Assembly (NCBI GenBank): GCA_964639245.1
Contig: CAZXCU010000015.1
Coordinates: 62,001-126,000, forward strand
Length of the DNA stretch: 64,000 bases
Origin: SB15 sp964639245
Lineage (GTDB): Bacteria; Chloroflexota; Anaerolineae; Aggregatilineales; J027
Direction of reading: 5' to 3'
Part shown: positions 17,454 through 26,844 of the stretch, in pieces
How positions within the stretch are numbered: the stretch's first letter is position 1
Layout of the letters: each line of letters opens with the position of its first letter
Notes under the pieces: model-generated
The model's database searches: none
What the model saw: the letters and a program-made list of their open reading frames with translations, nothing else
What the model was told of the DNA's origin: nothing
Translations under genes and position numbers: made by a program

Positions 17454-17482
17454 TTGACGGGCATAGGCCACTCTATTAGAAT
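17454..17482 (+). promoter_or_regulatory. Promoter of the L25 gene
   Basis: TTGACG (17454-17459), a 17-base spacer and TAGAAT (17477-17482), each one base from consensus. It predicts a start near 17489 and a leader of about 85 bases before the ATG at 17574. It lies within the 204-base gap shared with the divergent regulator gene. Confidence 0.75.
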
Positions 17483-17573
17483 GAGAGCGTTTTATGAACC
17501 GCCCCAATGGAAATAATGTTCCCAGTACCGACTCGTGCAGCGTGCGTACTGTGATGTGGAGAAAAAAGAAACC

Positions 17574-18224
17574 ATGAATGAAGCATTGACCCTGGATGTC
17601 AGTCCGCGGACTGTCATCGGGAAACAAGTAAAACAACTGCGGCGTGCGGGCATTATTCCCGGCGTGATTTACGGCCCTACCCGCCCAGAACCCACCGCTA
17701 TCCAAGTAGACTGGATAACCTTGCGCCCAGTCCTCATCAAAGCGGGCAGCACCCATCTGATCACCCTCAATCTGGAGGGGCAGCCAATCACGGTGCTGGT
17801 GCGTGAAGTTCACCGTCATCCCATTAAAAATCAAATTTTAAACATTGACTTTTACGCGGCAGATGTCAACGCGACCCTCAAAACGATTGTGCCGATTTTG
17901 GTGCCAGATGTAGAAGCCCAAATGAAACGCTTGGGCGCTCGCATTTTGCAAGTCGTTGCCAGTGTCGAAGTAGAAAGCCTGCCCGCCGATATTCCTGAAA
18001 ACATCACTATTGACCTTAGCACCTTTAACAATGTGCGGAATATTCGGTTCAAAGACCTGATTGCACCCACGGGAACGACTTTCTTGGTGGATGAAGATAC
18101 CGTCGTTGTCCGTATCTTTACCGGTGCATCTGAAGATGAAGTCGAAGAAGAATACACAGGCGAAATTGGCGAAGTGGAAGTCATCGGGCGCGGTGCGCGT
18201 GATGAAGAAGACTTCGAGGATTAA
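17574..18224 (+). CDS. rplY: Ribosomal protein L25/general stress protein CTC
   Basis: Binds 5S rRNA in the large ribosomal subunit. The frame opens at 17535, but ATG 17574 is chosen because MNEALTLDVSPRTVIGK is the usual L25 start and GGAG lies eleven bases upstream. Residues 1-95 form the L25 domain (QLRRAGIIPGVIYG, ITLNLEGQPITVLVREVHRHP, LNIDFYA). Residues about 96-190 form the TL5/CTC C-terminal beta domain (VPILVPDVEA, SLPADIPENITIDLS), followed by an acidic tail ending DEEDFED. The two-domain form at 216 residues is the long type found outside Enterobacteria. It is followed by a clear intrinsic terminator, so it is a single-gene transcript. Confidence 0.95.
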   Translation: MNEALTLDVSPRTVIGKQVKQLRRAGIIPGVIYGPTRPEPTAIQVDWITLRPVLIKAGSTHLITLNLEGQPITVLVREVHRHPIKNQILNIDFYAADVNATLKTIVPILVPDVEAQMKRLGARILQVVASVEVESLPADIPENITIDLSTFNNVRNIRFKDLIAPTGTTFLVDEDTVVVRIFTGASEDEVEEEYTGEIGEVEVIGRGARDEEDFED

Positions 18225-18252
18225 TTTTTGCCTTTTGTGGAGATTGGATAAG

Positions 18253-18279
18253 CGGCGCAGGACACCCAGCGCCGTTTTT
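18253..18279 (+). terminator. Intrinsic terminator after the L25 gene
   Basis: CGGCGC (18253-18258) and GCGCCG (18269-18274) form a stem around a ten-base loop, followed by five T residues. It lies 28 bases after the L25 stop. Confidence 0.85.
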
Positions 18280-18320
18280 GTTTCACCCCTCGCCCCGTAT
18301 TTTCCTGTAAAATTATAAAT

Positions 18321-18872
18321 ATGATAGATAGCAAAAAATCACGTTTCACCATTCGCCCTGCCGAACCTAAAGATCTGCCTGCCTGCATTGCACTTGACCA
18401 TCATCTGGAAACACAAGCTGTCTGGCAAATGAGACTTAACCTTGAGTCTGAAAATCGGACAATCACGTTTCAAACACTGCGGCTGCCCCGCCCTATCCGT
18501 GTAGAATATCCCAGAACACCAGAGATGCTGCGGCGGGAACTTGCCGAAGTCAAAGGGATTTTGGTGGCAGAGGCCGAAGACGTTGTGCTGGGTTATATTC
18601 AGGTGGTACTCAATATGGCTGACCAGAGCGGATGGGTACGAAATTTTGCGGTGGGCGAACGCTGGCGGCGGCGGCGGATTGGCACGGCCTTGCTTGACCA
18701 AGCCAGCCGATGGGCGCAGCACTACCAAGCCCGTACCCTCACGCTGGAAACCACGACCAAAAGTTACCCCGCCATTCAATTGATGCTGTCACGCGGCCTG
18801 CTTTTTTGTGGATTCAATGACCGCTATTATGCTACGCAAGATATAGCGATTTTCTTTGGGCAGAATTTATGA
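18321..18872 (+). CDS. GNAT-family N-acetyltransferase
   Basis: A 183-residue acetyl-CoA-dependent transferase. The acetyl-CoA pyrophosphate loop is RRRIGTAL within VRNFAVGERWRRRRIGTALL, preceded by the beta4 strand VLGYIQVVLN and followed by LTLETTTKSYPAIQLMLSRG, the usual beta5-alpha4 segment. The N-terminal part (FTIRPAEPKDLPACIAL) is the standard GNAT start. TAAAAT lies eight bases before the ATG and there is no Shine-Dalgarno, so a leaderless mRNA is possible. The stop overlaps the start of the membrane sensor gene (ATGA), so the two are coupled. The substrate is unknown. Confidence 0.88.
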   Translation: MIDSKKSRFTIRPAEPKDLPACIALDHHLETQAVWQMRLNLESENRTITFQTLRLPRPIRVEYPRTPEMLRRELAEVKGILVAEAEDVVLGYIQVVLNMADQSGWVRNFAVGERWRRRRIGTALLDQASRWAQHYQARTLTLETTTKSYPAIQLMLSRGLLFCGFNDRYYATQDIAIFFGQNL

Positions 18873-20746
18873 GCCGGGAATTTTGGATTTCGCTCTTAGA
18901 ATTGACCAGTAATACCCTGACCGTCACGATTGTGATGGCTTCCGTGGCGATTCTCACCTATAACCTGAGCCGCAATTTATGGGATAGAGTCACACGCGCC
19001 TCCAGTATTTTGTTGACCTGCATTGTGATTGTCTCGCTGATGGATGGGTTGATTGCACTTGACCCCCAAGCCAAAAGCGTGGAAATATGGCTGCGGCTGC
19101 AATGGATCGGGATTGCCTTTGTCCCCGCTGCAATTTTTCATCTAGCAGACTCACTCTTAACCACTACGGGGATGGTCTCCAGAGGGCGGCGGCGGAATGT
19201 CCGGCGGGCGCTGTATTTGTTAAGCCTGATGATTCTCATGGCAGCCGCTTTTACGGATACGATTATCCGGGACTTTACGCCTGACCCTACGCCTTATATG
19301 CGGGTGGGGGTGCTGTTCCCGATTTATATTGCCTATTTTGTGACGGCCTGTGCGGTGTCTTACTGGTTGGTACGGCGGGCAAGAGAACGCTGCCGCACCG
19401 CCAAAACCTACCAGCGCATGAATTTTATTTTGCGGGTTTTCCTGACTCCCGGCATTGGTTTGTTTCCCTATTCGCTGCTGTTTGATATGGTGAATCGTGG
19501 GCAAAATTTTGATGTGCTGTTTTTTCAAGCCGCTTCCGGTCTTGCCAATATGTTTGTGATTGCGATGATTTTTTCGCTTTCCTATCCCCTCGCTTTTTTT
19601 GGCACAAGCAAACCCGACCGTGTGGTGAAAGCAGATATTTTGCAGGTATCGCTGCGCGGGACATTTACCGCGTTGGTGTTAATGGGCGTGATGCTTTCGA
19701 CCTTGCGGGTGTCCGAAGTGCTGGGGCTGAAAAGCGAAGATTTTGTGATTGTGGCGGTGATGGGAACGGTGATCATCCTCCAATGGCTCATTACGCTGAC
19801 TTTGCCATTTTTTGAACGCTTTTTTGTTTATACCCGCAACAATATCGAAGCCCAAAAACTCCGTCATATTAGTCAACGTTTGTTGACCCGTGCTGACATC
19901 AAGCAGCTAGAGGAAGCGATTCTGGCGGCAGCGTGTGATTTGCTGCGTGTCGATAAAGCCTTTTTGTTGAACAATGCCCCCGGTGGCTTGGTTTTAGAAC
20001 ATGCAGTAGGTCAAGTAACAACCGAACAAGCGATTGCCAGCATCGAAAAACAGGAGGGATTCTGGGTTTTTCCCCTCTATGCCAATGGCGATGACAGCCC
20101 GCTTTTAGGTTATTTAGGGGTACAAGCCCGCGAAAACCCGCCCCAACTGAATGAAGATGAACAGGCGTTGGAAAATGATTTATTCCATATGCTGGTTGAC
20201 CGCGCCGCCCGTCTGCTCGCCGATGCCAAACTTCAAACACAGGTGTTTGATGTGCTAGATGCCCTCATGACTCAGATGGAAACGCTCCGTTTAGAAGGGC
20301 AGGTGGATAAATTTGGGCAAATTCACCAAACGTCCCAAGCGACGGCACCAAATATTACGGAGTGGGCAGAATGGGTACATGGGGCGCTCAAAGATTTGTG
20401 GGGCGGCCCCAAATTGGCGGATAGTGAATTGTTGCAGCTGAATATTGTGCAACAGGAACTCACCCAAAATGGCAGCAGCCCGACTCATGCGCTGCAAACG
20501 ATTTTGACCCGCGTGATTGAGAGCCTCAAGCCCGACGGCGAACGCAGCCTCATGAACAACGATTGGGTGCTGTATAACATCCTTGAAATGCGCTTTGTGC
20601 AGGGAAAAAAGGTTGGGGATGTCGCCCCGCAGTTGGCAATGAGCGAACCTAATTTTTATCGCAAGCAAAAATCTGCCATTGAGGAAGTGGCCCGTCAATT
20701 GTGGGAAATGGAAAAGACGTATTTAGAAGAACAACACGGCCAGTGA
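18869..20746 (+). CDS. Seven-TM sensor with GAF-like region and C-terminal HTH-like segment
   Basis: A 625-residue inner-membrane protein. Residues about 10-320 contain seven or eight hydrophobic segments resembling the N-terminal 7TM module of histidine kinases. Around residues 335-455 lies a GAF-like region (ADIKQLEEAILAAACDLLRV, FWVFPLYANG). There is no DHp His and no ATP-binding N or G box, so it is not a kinase. Residues about 565-615 (LYNILEMRFVQGKKVGDVAP, LAMSEPNFYRKQKSAIEEVA) read like a helix-turn-helix with the spacing of sigma-type regulators. It may therefore be a one-component membrane-bound transcription factor. It is coupled to the GNAT gene by ATGA overlap. The HTH call is moderate. 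Confidence 0.72.
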   Translation: MSREFWISLLELTSNTLTVTIVMASVAILTYNLSRNLWDRVTRASSILLTCIVIVSLMDGLIALDPQAKSVEIWLRLQWIGIAFVPAAIFHLADSLLTTTGMVSRGRRRNVRRALYLLSLMILMAAAFTDTIIRDFTPDPTPYMRVGVLFPIYIAYFVTACAVSYWLVRRARERCRTAKTYQRMNFILRVFLTPGIGLFPYSLLFDMVNRGQNFDVLFFQAASGLANMFVIAMIFSLSYPLAFFGTSKPDRVVKADILQVSLRGTFTALVLMGVMLSTLRVSEVLGLKSEDFVIVAVMGTVIILQWLITLTLPFFERFFVYTRNNIEAQKLRHISQRLLTRADIKQLEEAILAAACDLLRVDKAFLLNNAPGGLVLEHAVGQVTTEQAIASIEKQEGFWVFPLYANGDDSPLLGYLGVQARENPPQLNEDEQALENDLFHMLVDRAARLLADAKLQTQVFDVLDALMTQMETLRLEGQVDKFGQIHQTSQATAPNITEWAEWVHGALKDLWGGPKLADSELLQLNIVQQELTQNGSSPTHALQTILTRVIESLKPDGERSLMNNDWVLYNILEMRFVQGKKVGDVAPQLAMSEPNFYRKQKSAIEEVARQLWEMEKTYLEEQHGQ

Positions 20747-20750
20747 TAGT

Positions 20751-20779
20751 TTGACAAATTTCATCCCCATCGTGATAAT
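20751..20779 (+). promoter_or_regulatory. Promoter of the S1-domain gene
   Basis: TTGACA (perfect), a 17-base spacer and GATAAT (one mismatch). It lies five bases after the sensor gene stop and predicts a start near 20786, giving a leader of about 40 bases. Confidence 0.82.
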
Positions 20780-20824
20780 TTTCTGTTTGTCCGAGTGTAT
20801 TTTTTGATGGGGATGTAAAAGATT

Positions 20825-21808
20825 ATGACTTCTATATCACGGCAGTACGAACCTGCCCCCGCGCCCCCTCCGCCCGATGAACAATACTGGGAGGCCCTGC
20901 TTTCCCAAGCCGATAAAGAAACGCCGCCCGCCCCGTTGATGTCCGACGAGGAATGGGAATATTTGGAAAATTTAACTCAGCCAGATACTTTATCTTTTTA
21001 TCATACGGGGGTGAGCGCCGATTGGCAGGCTGCTGAACATGCGTATCAACATGACTCCACGGTTCAACTTACTGTGATAGGTTACAACCGAGGCGGGTTA
21101 CTGGTGGAATGGCACAGCCTACGCGGATTTGTGCCAGCCAGTCAGTTAGTCAGCTTTTCCATAGAAACAGCGCATGAAGATCGCCTCAACAAAGCGATTG
21201 GTACCCTTTTAAATTTGCGAGTGATCGAACTGAGCAAAAGTCAAAATCGGTTAATTCTTTCGGAGCGAGCGGCCCAAGTACAATCGGGGACACGCGCTAA
21301 AGTGTTGGAAAATCTCGCGCCGGGCGGAGTGGCAGAAGGTGTGGTCACGAATATATGTGATTTTGGCGCATTTGTAGATTTAGGCGGGATTGAAGGACTC
21401 ATCCATATTTCGGAATTAAGTTGGGGGCGGGTGGAGCATCCCAGCGAAGTCTTAAAAAGTCATCAACAGGTCAAAGTCCACGTTATGACGATTGACCGTG
21501 AAGCCGGACGGATTGCCTTAAGCCTTAAGCGCTTGCTGCCTGACCCGTGGGCAACCGTAGAGCAGCGCTACGCAGTAGGGCAGCAGGTCTACGGACAAGT
21601 GACCAGCGTGGTCGATTTTGGGGCGTTTGCCTGTTTAGAAGAAGGGTTAGAAGGTCTGATCCATATTTCGGAACTGGCAGAAGGTCATTTTTTGCATCCC
21701 CGCAATGTAGTGCGCGAAGGCGAACGGGTCAAAGTACGCATTCTGAATATTGACAGCCATGCCCGTCGTATCGGGTTAAGCCTGCGCCATGCCAACGGCA
21801 ATTCCTAA
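20825..21808 (+). CDS. Protein with three S1 RNA-binding domains (ribosomal S1-like)
   Basis: A 327-residue RNA-binding protein. After an acidic, Pro-rich N-terminus (about 1-75) come three S1 OB-folds: residues about 79-148 (divergent, GGLLVEWHSLRGFVPASQLV), about 170-238 (VAEGVVTNICDFGAFVDLGG) and about 252-322 (VYGQVTSVVDFGAFACLEEG). The last two have the canonical EGLIHISEL and RIALSLK/RIGLSLR endings. Gram-negative S1 has six domains, so this resembles the shorter S1 homologues of Gram-positive and other bacteria. It has its own strong promoter and terminator. It likely aids mRNA binding at the ribosome; regulatory roles are possible. Confidence 0.9.
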   Translation: MTSISRQYEPAPAPPPPDEQYWEALLSQADKETPPAPLMSDEEWEYLENLTQPDTLSFYHTGVSADWQAAEHAYQHDSTVQLTVIGYNRGGLLVEWHSLRGFVPASQLVSFSIETAHEDRLNKAIGTLLNLRVIELSKSQNRLILSERAAQVQSGTRAKVLENLAPGGVAEGVVTNICDFGAFVDLGGIEGLIHISELSWGRVEHPSEVLKSHQQVKVHVMTIDREAGRIALSLKRLLPDPWATVEQRYAVGQQVYGQVTSVVDFGAFACLEEGLEGLIHISELAEGHFLHPRNVVREGERVKVRILNIDSHARRIGLSLRHANGNS

Positions 21809-21813
21809 CCAAA

Positions 21814-21841
21814 GGCAGGGGGTTCGCCCCTGCCCAATTTT
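21814..21841 (+). terminator. Intrinsic terminator after the S1-domain gene
   Basis: GGCAGGGG and CCCCTGCC form a perfect eight-base stem with a five-base loop (gttcg), followed by caattttta. It can also fold on the other strand, where the ABC exporter genes end at 21897, with a weaker T-run. Confidence 0.85.
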
Positions 21842-21896
21842 TACCTGTTGCCCCTACATAGTTTTATTGCTGGCTGGTGTAGTAGCACCCCAAGAT

Positions 21897-23741
21897 TTAA
21901 TCCCCCATCTGGAATTGAGGGGTTGTCTGGTCATGCTGCTGGGTCAAAATCTGACGGGCATTTTCCACATACTCTAAACTCTGGTGACGGAAATAGGTAT
22001 TGTAGAGTTCGGCATAATGCCCGCCCTGAGCCATCAACGCTTGATGGTTGCCTTGTTCGATAATCGCACCCTCGCGCAGCACGATAATACGATTGGCACT
22101 GCGAACGGTACTCAAGCGGTGGGCAATTAAAATGGAGGTGGACTGCGCCAGAATCAGTTCAATCGCCTCTTGAATCTGCGATTCGGTGAAGGTATCCACG
22201 CTGGCGGTGGCCTCATCCAGAATGAAAATGGCGGGTTTTTGCACCAGCACCCGTAGCAAACTCACCAGTTGGCGCTGCCCCAAGCTCAAACGTGAACCGC
22301 GTTCACCAACATCACTCTGTAAACCATTCGGCAGGGTTTCGAGCCATTCACCATTGCCAATTTTGTAGGCAATTTCTTCAATTTCTGCGTCGGTTGCATC
22401 GGGTTTGCCGTAGCGAATATTATCCGCGATGCTTCCGCTAAATAAAAACGGTGTTTGTGGCACGAATCCAAGTTGGTTGCGGTAATGATACAGGTCAAAA
22501 GTGCGAATGTCCTGTCCATCAATGCAGATTTTGCCGTTCTGAAATTCGTAGAAGCGCATAATCAATTTGGTGATGGAGCTTTTGCCCGCGCCGGTATGCC
22601 CGACAAACGCGATACTTTCGCCGGGTAGAATATCCAGATTAAAATTTTTGAGAACGGGCTGCCCGCTTTTGTATTCAAAATTCACTTCCTCAAATTGGAT
22701 GCGTCCTTTGAGGGTGGGCTGCTGCTGACCGGTTTGCTGGACGGTATTTTCGGCATCAATCAGCGCAAAGATACGCTCTAAAGCGCTCATCGCCTGTTGG
22801 AACTGACTCCAATAGGTTGAAATATTGATGACCGGAAACCAGAAGCGGTCAACTGATTGAATGTATAAATACCAGATGCTCACGCTGATGATACCGTCTG
22901 TCACCGCGACTGCCCCGCCATACAACACGGAACTGGTGGCAAAACCCGCCAGCGCATTGAGAACAGGAAAAACAGCCGAAAGCACCATCCCGCGCTGTAA
23001 ATTGATTTTGTAGGACTGGGTGTTGACCCGTACAAAGTCCTCGTAAATCATGGCTTCTTGGCGGAAATTTTTAGCCACGCTGATGCCAGTGACAGTTTCT
23101 TGAATGTTGTCATTGACTTCTGCCATCGCCCGTGACCCCTGCCGTGTCACTTTGCGTGCCATATTGCGGAAAATATAAGTTGCCGCCACCATTGGCAGGG
23201 TAAAGAGGATGAGTACCACCGTCAAAAAGACATTCCGGCTGAATAGCACCGCCAGCAAAATTGCCACATTCACGATTTCGGTCAGTAAATCGGTGCTAAC
23301 AATCATGATTTGCCCGAATTCTTCAGTATCATTGGTAATGCGGCTGAGAACTTTGCCCGTTTTATTTTCATCATAAAACGCCATATCCCGTTCAACGGCG
23401 GCCTTAAACGCATCCCGCCGCAGTTGCATCACGACGGTTCCCACAACCCGCCCCACCAAGCGCCGTCGGATCCAATTTGCGCCGTACTCAATGACCACGG
23501 ACAGCAACAAGATTCCGACAATCATCGCCAGCACATCGGTCTTGCTCTCTTTTTCTAACTGCTCCACGCCGATAGCGATAAAAATAGGCACAACTGCGAT
23601 GGAAAGGGAGACAATCAAGCCTGTGAAGGTGATGACGACCAGTTGTTTGCTAAATTTGCGAAAATAACTTGCCAGCCGTTTAAATAAGTAAAAATCGGAA
23701 TACTGCCTGTCGTACTTGTCGTGGTGTAAGCCCTCAAACAT
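21897..23741 (-). CDS. ABC exporter half-transporter, catalytic Glu present
   Basis: A 614-residue type I ABC exporter half: six transmembrane helices (about residues 30-340) fused to a nucleotide-binding domain (about 370-600). Walker A is GHTGAGKSS, the Q-loop lies in LGFVPQTPFLF, and Walker B is AIFILDEATASVD with the catalytic Glu. The H-loop is IAHRLST. The signature is LSLGQRQ, a change from LSGGQ. The partner gene lies 16 bases upstream. In heterodimeric exporters such as TM287/288 or BmrCD, the half with a normal Walker B carries the altered signature of the degenerate site, and this pair matches that pattern. The substrate (drug, lipid or peptide) is unknown. Confidence 0.93.
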   Translation of the reverse strand: MFEGLHHDKYDRQYSDFYLFKRLASYFRKFSKQLVVITFTGLIVSLSIAVVPIFIAIGVEQLEKESKTDVLAMIVGILLLSVVIEYGANWIRRRLVGRVVGTVVMQLRRDAFKAAVERDMAFYDENKTGKVLSRITNDTEEFGQIMIVSTDLLTEIVNVAILLAVLFSRNVFLTVVLILFTLPMVAATYIFRNMARKVTRQGSRAMAEVNDNIQETVTGISVAKNFRQEAMIYEDFVRVNTQSYKINLQRGMVLSAVFPVLNALAGFATSSVLYGGAVAVTDGIISVSIWYLYIQSVDRFWFPVINISTYWSQFQQAMSALERIFALIDAENTVQQTGQQQPTLKGRIQFEEVNFEYKSGQPVLKNFNLDILPGESIAFVGHTGAGKSSITKLIMRFYEFQNGKICIDGQDIRTFDLYHYRNQLGFVPQTPFLFSGSIADNIRYGKPDATDAEIEEIAYKIGNGEWLETLPNGLQSDVGERGSRLSLGQRQLVSLLRVLVQKPAIFILDEATASVDTFTESQIQEAIELILAQSTSILIAHRLSTVRSANRIIVLREGAIIEQGNHQALMAQGGHYAELYNTYFRHQSLEYVENARQILTQQHDQTTPQFQMGD

Positions 23742-23757
23742 GCCCTTCTGCTCCTAG

Positions 23758-25512
23758 TTATTGCTCATAGCGGGCGAAAATACGGCGGTAAGAATCGGAG
23801 GTTTTGAGTAAATCTTCGTGTTTGCCCTGTGCGGATACTTTTCCCTGACGCAGCACAACAATATGGTCTGCCCAGCGAATCTGGGAGAGGCGATGCGTAA
23901 TCAAAATGGTGGTGCGCCCTTCAGCCGCCGCCCAGATAGCCTGTTGAATTTTGTCCTCAGTGGCGCTGTCAATCGCACTGGTCGAATCGTCTAAAATCAA
24001 AATACGCGGGTCGGTTAAAAATGCCCGTGCGATGGCTAAACGCTGGCGCTGTCCGCCGGAAAGGGTTACGCCACGCTGTCCGATGATGGTCTCATACCCC
24101 TCAGGAAAACGCATAATAAATTCGTGGGCTTGGGCGCTGTGGGCCGCTTGCATGACTTCTTCCATGCTGGCCTCCGGTTTGCCAAAGCGGATGTTGTCGG
24201 CAATGCTGCGGCTAAACAGAAAAATTTCCTGTTCAATGATGCTGATTTGCGAACGCAGCGAGGCCAATGTCCAATCGCGCACATCAATCCCATCCACCAG
24301 CACCTGCCCCTGTGTGACATCATAAGTACGGTTAATCAATTTGGTCAGGGTGCTTTTGCCAGAACCGGTTTGCCCGACAATGGCGATGGTTTGTCCCGGC
24401 TGAATGTCAAACGAAATATTATGCAGAATTTCTTTGCCTGCCAGATAGCCAAAATTGATATTTTTGAGCGTGACCGCGCCTTGCATATGGCCTTCATGCC
24501 CCTGCTCATTCTGGTCGAGGTCGGTTTTGGTGGTGATGATGTTCAAAATCCGCCCGGCACTGGCATGACCGGAGGCAATCCGCGAAATCGAAAAGATCGA
24601 GGTAAATACCGGAAAACCGAACAAGCCGATTTGCCCGACAAACCCGACAATATCCCCTGATTCGATTTCACCAGCGCGGAAAAGATACACCGAATGCAGA
24701 AAGCCAACTGCAAAGGCCAAGCCCCAGAGCAAGATCGGAAAATATTGCGCTTCAATATCCCCTTGTTTAACAAACCCACGTTTGACTGTTTCGGTCAGGG
24801 TATCAAAGCGGCTGATTTCATACGATTCTTGGGCCGTCCCTTTGACGACCTCAATGCCATCTAAGGTTTCGGCAAGATGCGCGTTCATTTGCCCGAAACT
24901 GGCACGGACTTGCTGGGCAACTTTTTGCAGTGATCCCAGATATTGAAATTGCGCCAGAATATACAGAATCACAAAAGCCAGCGGAGTCAACACTAATGCA
25001 GGGTGAATCAACGGGGTGGCGACCAGGGGCAGCAAAATGAACATCCCTGACCCGATGACCAAGTTCAAACCCGGACTCATCATCAGGTTGACTTCGCGCA
25101 CGTCATTGGTTACCCGTGCCATGATTTCCCCGACGGGTTGAAAAGCGTGAAATGTCATGCTCTTGCCGAGTAAACTCACATACAGTTCATCCCGCACATC
25201 GCGTTCAATCCGTTGGGCAAAGGTTTCCGCCGAAAAATTCCGCATAAATTGCAGCCCGCCGCGTGACAGTTGGCTGAGAATAATCGCCAGTGCAAACCAG
25301 CGCACGGCAACCAGATCTTCATCCTGCAAAATTGCGTTGACTGCCCGTCCGGCGAAAATCGGAACTGCCGAAGCCAACGCTGCATTGCAAAATGCACCAA
25401 ACAACATCAACAGACCCACGGTTTTGTGACGGCGAATATGTGACCACACATAACGAGTCTCGTTGGAGTGGTCGCTTTGTTCAAAAGTACGCGCAACAAA
25501 TTCAGCCGCCAT
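23758..25512 (-). CDS. ABC exporter half-transporter, degenerate Walker B
   Basis: A 584-residue partner half with the same layout: membrane domain about residues 30-330 and nucleotide-binding domain about 350-580. Walker A is GQTGSGKST, the signature is a standard LSGGQRQ, and the H-loop is ITHRLSQ. Walker B reads ILILDDSTSAID, so Asp replaces the catalytic Glu. Together with LSLGQ of the other half this makes one non-hydrolytic and one active ATP site, the mark of an asymmetric heterodimer. It is the first gene of the pair, driven by the promoter at 25585-25613. It is not close enough to the RiPP locus to be assigned as its exporter. Confidence 0.93.
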   Translation of the reverse strand: MAAEFVARTFEQSDHSNETRYVWSHIRRHKTVGLLMLFGAFCNAALASAVPIFAGRAVNAILQDEDLVAVRWFALAIILSQLSRGGLQFMRNFSAETFAQRIERDVRDELYVSLLGKSMTFHAFQPVGEIMARVTNDVREVNLMMSPGLNLVIGSGMFILLPLVATPLIHPALVLTPLAFVILYILAQFQYLGSLQKVAQQVRASFGQMNAHLAETLDGIEVVKGTAQESYEISRFDTLTETVKRGFVKQGDIEAQYFPILLWGLAFAVGFLHSVYLFRAGEIESGDIVGFVGQIGLFGFPVFTSIFSISRIASGHASAGRILNIITTKTDLDQNEQGHEGHMQGAVTLKNINFGYLAGKEILHNISFDIQPGQTIAIVGQTGSGKSTLTKLINRTYDVTQGQVLVDGIDVRDWTLASLRSQISIIEQEIFLFSRSIADNIRFGKPEASMEEVMQAAHSAQAHEFIMRFPEGYETIIGQRGVTLSGGQRQRLAIARAFLTDPRILILDDSTSAIDSATEDKIQQAIWAAAEGRTTILITHRLSQIRWADHIVVLRQGKVSAQGKHEDLLKTSDSYRRIFARYEQ

Positions 25513-25584
25513 AGCACCGTCCCTTTACCGTATCAACCCTATCAGCATATCAGAAAATTTGTTCGGAATGTAATAATTCGTTCT

Positions 25585-25613
25585 ATCGTACAGGTTTTAT
25601 AATTAACTTTCAA
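25585..25613 (-). promoter_or_regulatory. Promoter of the ABC exporter operon
   Basis: On the minus strand, TTGAAA, a 17-base spacer and TACGAT. It predicts a start near 25578 and a leader of about 65 bases before the ATG at 25512. The adjacent minus-strand glycosyltransferase gene ends at 25661. Confidence 0.68.
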
Positions 25614-25660
25614 GAGAGCTAATCGGTTTACTGACTAACAGGGGTTATACTTACACAAGC

Positions 25661-26764
25661 CTAATGAGCCGTATGAAAAATTTGCTGGTACACCGCCACA
25701 GTTTGAGCAGCGATTTTTTCCTGTGTGAAGTGGTCAAGGACACGCTGACGACCTTTTTCGGCGAGTTCACAGCGTAAATCAGAATTCGCCAGTAATTTTT
25801 CAATCTGACAGGCCAATTGTTCGGCATTGTTTTCGGGGAAAATCAGCCCTGCATCGCCAATGACATCAGGAATCGCGCCACTGTCTGACCCGACCACGAC
25901 AACTTTACTTGCCATCGCTTCAATAATGACCCGCCCGAACTGTTCTTTCCAATTTGACATGGTGCGGGAGGGAATGACCAAGACATCCAATTGAGAAATA
26001 TAGGTGGGCATGTGTGTTGAGGGCAGTTGTCCGGTAAATGCTGCCTGCACACCCAAATTTTCTGCCAACCGCCGTAGATTTTTTTCCTCCGGCCCGCCCC
26101 CCACAATTTGCAATGTCCAGTCATAATTTTTGAGAGATGCCAGCGCGGTTATCAGTAAATCGATGCCTTTCTCAGGAACAAGCCGCCCCACATAGCCAAT
26201 TTTGAGGGAGGGATTCGGTTTTTCTTTTGGCACAAATAAATGGGTATCGACCCCAAATTGGGGAATAACCGCCATTCGCCCACGATAGCCTTTTTCCCGC
26301 CAGACCTGTGCCGCGCTGTCAGTTCCGGCAAGCGCATAATCGATATGACGAAAAACCCATTGTTCCATCCGGCGAACGGGGAGTGGGTAAGTGCGGTTGA
26401 TGTTTTGCCATGTAAAAAACAGGGATTTTGCGCCAATTTGCTTGGCAACACGCAGCGCTAACCAAGTGGAGAGGTTATAGGGTTCTTCATCAATGTGAAC
26501 AATATCTGGGCGAAAAGCACGGGCTTCCCGACCAAATTCGGGATAGTGATGCAGATGAAAATTCCCGTTCCAGCGAATCGGCGTGGTTTGCAGGGTATAG
26601 CCTTGGGTGTGGGCGCGTTCAAGGGGCATTTCGCCGCGTTCATCTTTCCACGAAGGCGGAACCAGCACTTTTAATTCAGTCACGGCGGGCTGCTGGGCGA
26701 TTTCCTCCAGTTTACGCTGGTAAATCCCAACAAGACACGCTTTGGAAAGCATTAAGATTCGCAT
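25661..26764 (-). CDS. Glycosyltransferase family 4
   Basis: A 367-residue GT-B transferase. The C-terminal domain has YVGRLVPEKGIDLLITAL, VGGGPEEKNLRRLAENLGV and EAMASKVVVVGSDSGAIPDV, the donor-binding region. HIDEEPYNLSTWLAL in the N-terminal half is typical of one GT4 subgroup that acts on lipid-linked glycans. It is transcribed divergently from the peptidase F gene across an 80-base gap, with a 148-base gap on its 3' side before the ABC operon. Specificity is unknown. Confidence 0.92.
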   Translation of the reverse strand: MRILMLSKACLVGIYQRKLEEIAQQPAVTELKVLVPPSWKDERGEMPLERAHTQGYTLQTTPIRWNGNFHLHHYPEFGREARAFRPDIVHIDEEPYNLSTWLALRVAKQIGAKSLFFTWQNINRTYPLPVRRMEQWVFRHIDYALAGTDSAAQVWREKGYRGRMAVIPQFGVDTHLFVPKEKPNPSLKIGYVGRLVPEKGIDLLITALASLKNYDWTLQIVGGGPEEKNLRRLAENLGVQAAFTGQLPSTHMPTYISQLDVLVIPSRTMSNWKEQFGRVIIEAMASKVVVVGSDSGAIPDVIGDAGLIFPENNAEQLACQIEKLLANSDLRCELAEKGRQRVLDHFTQEKIAAQTVAVYQQIFHTAH

Positions 26765-26844
26765 AGTTTAAGCATAGCAGATGAAAGCGGACAAAAAATA
26801 GGGTATGCTTGGTCGTTAAAGAAAAATTTTGAAGGAATAAACTC

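Noticed and set aside
21897..25512. The ABC exporter as the RiPP transporter
   Set aside because: It is about 14 kb away with many unrelated genes between and no peptidase domain; nothing in sequence links it to the precursor.
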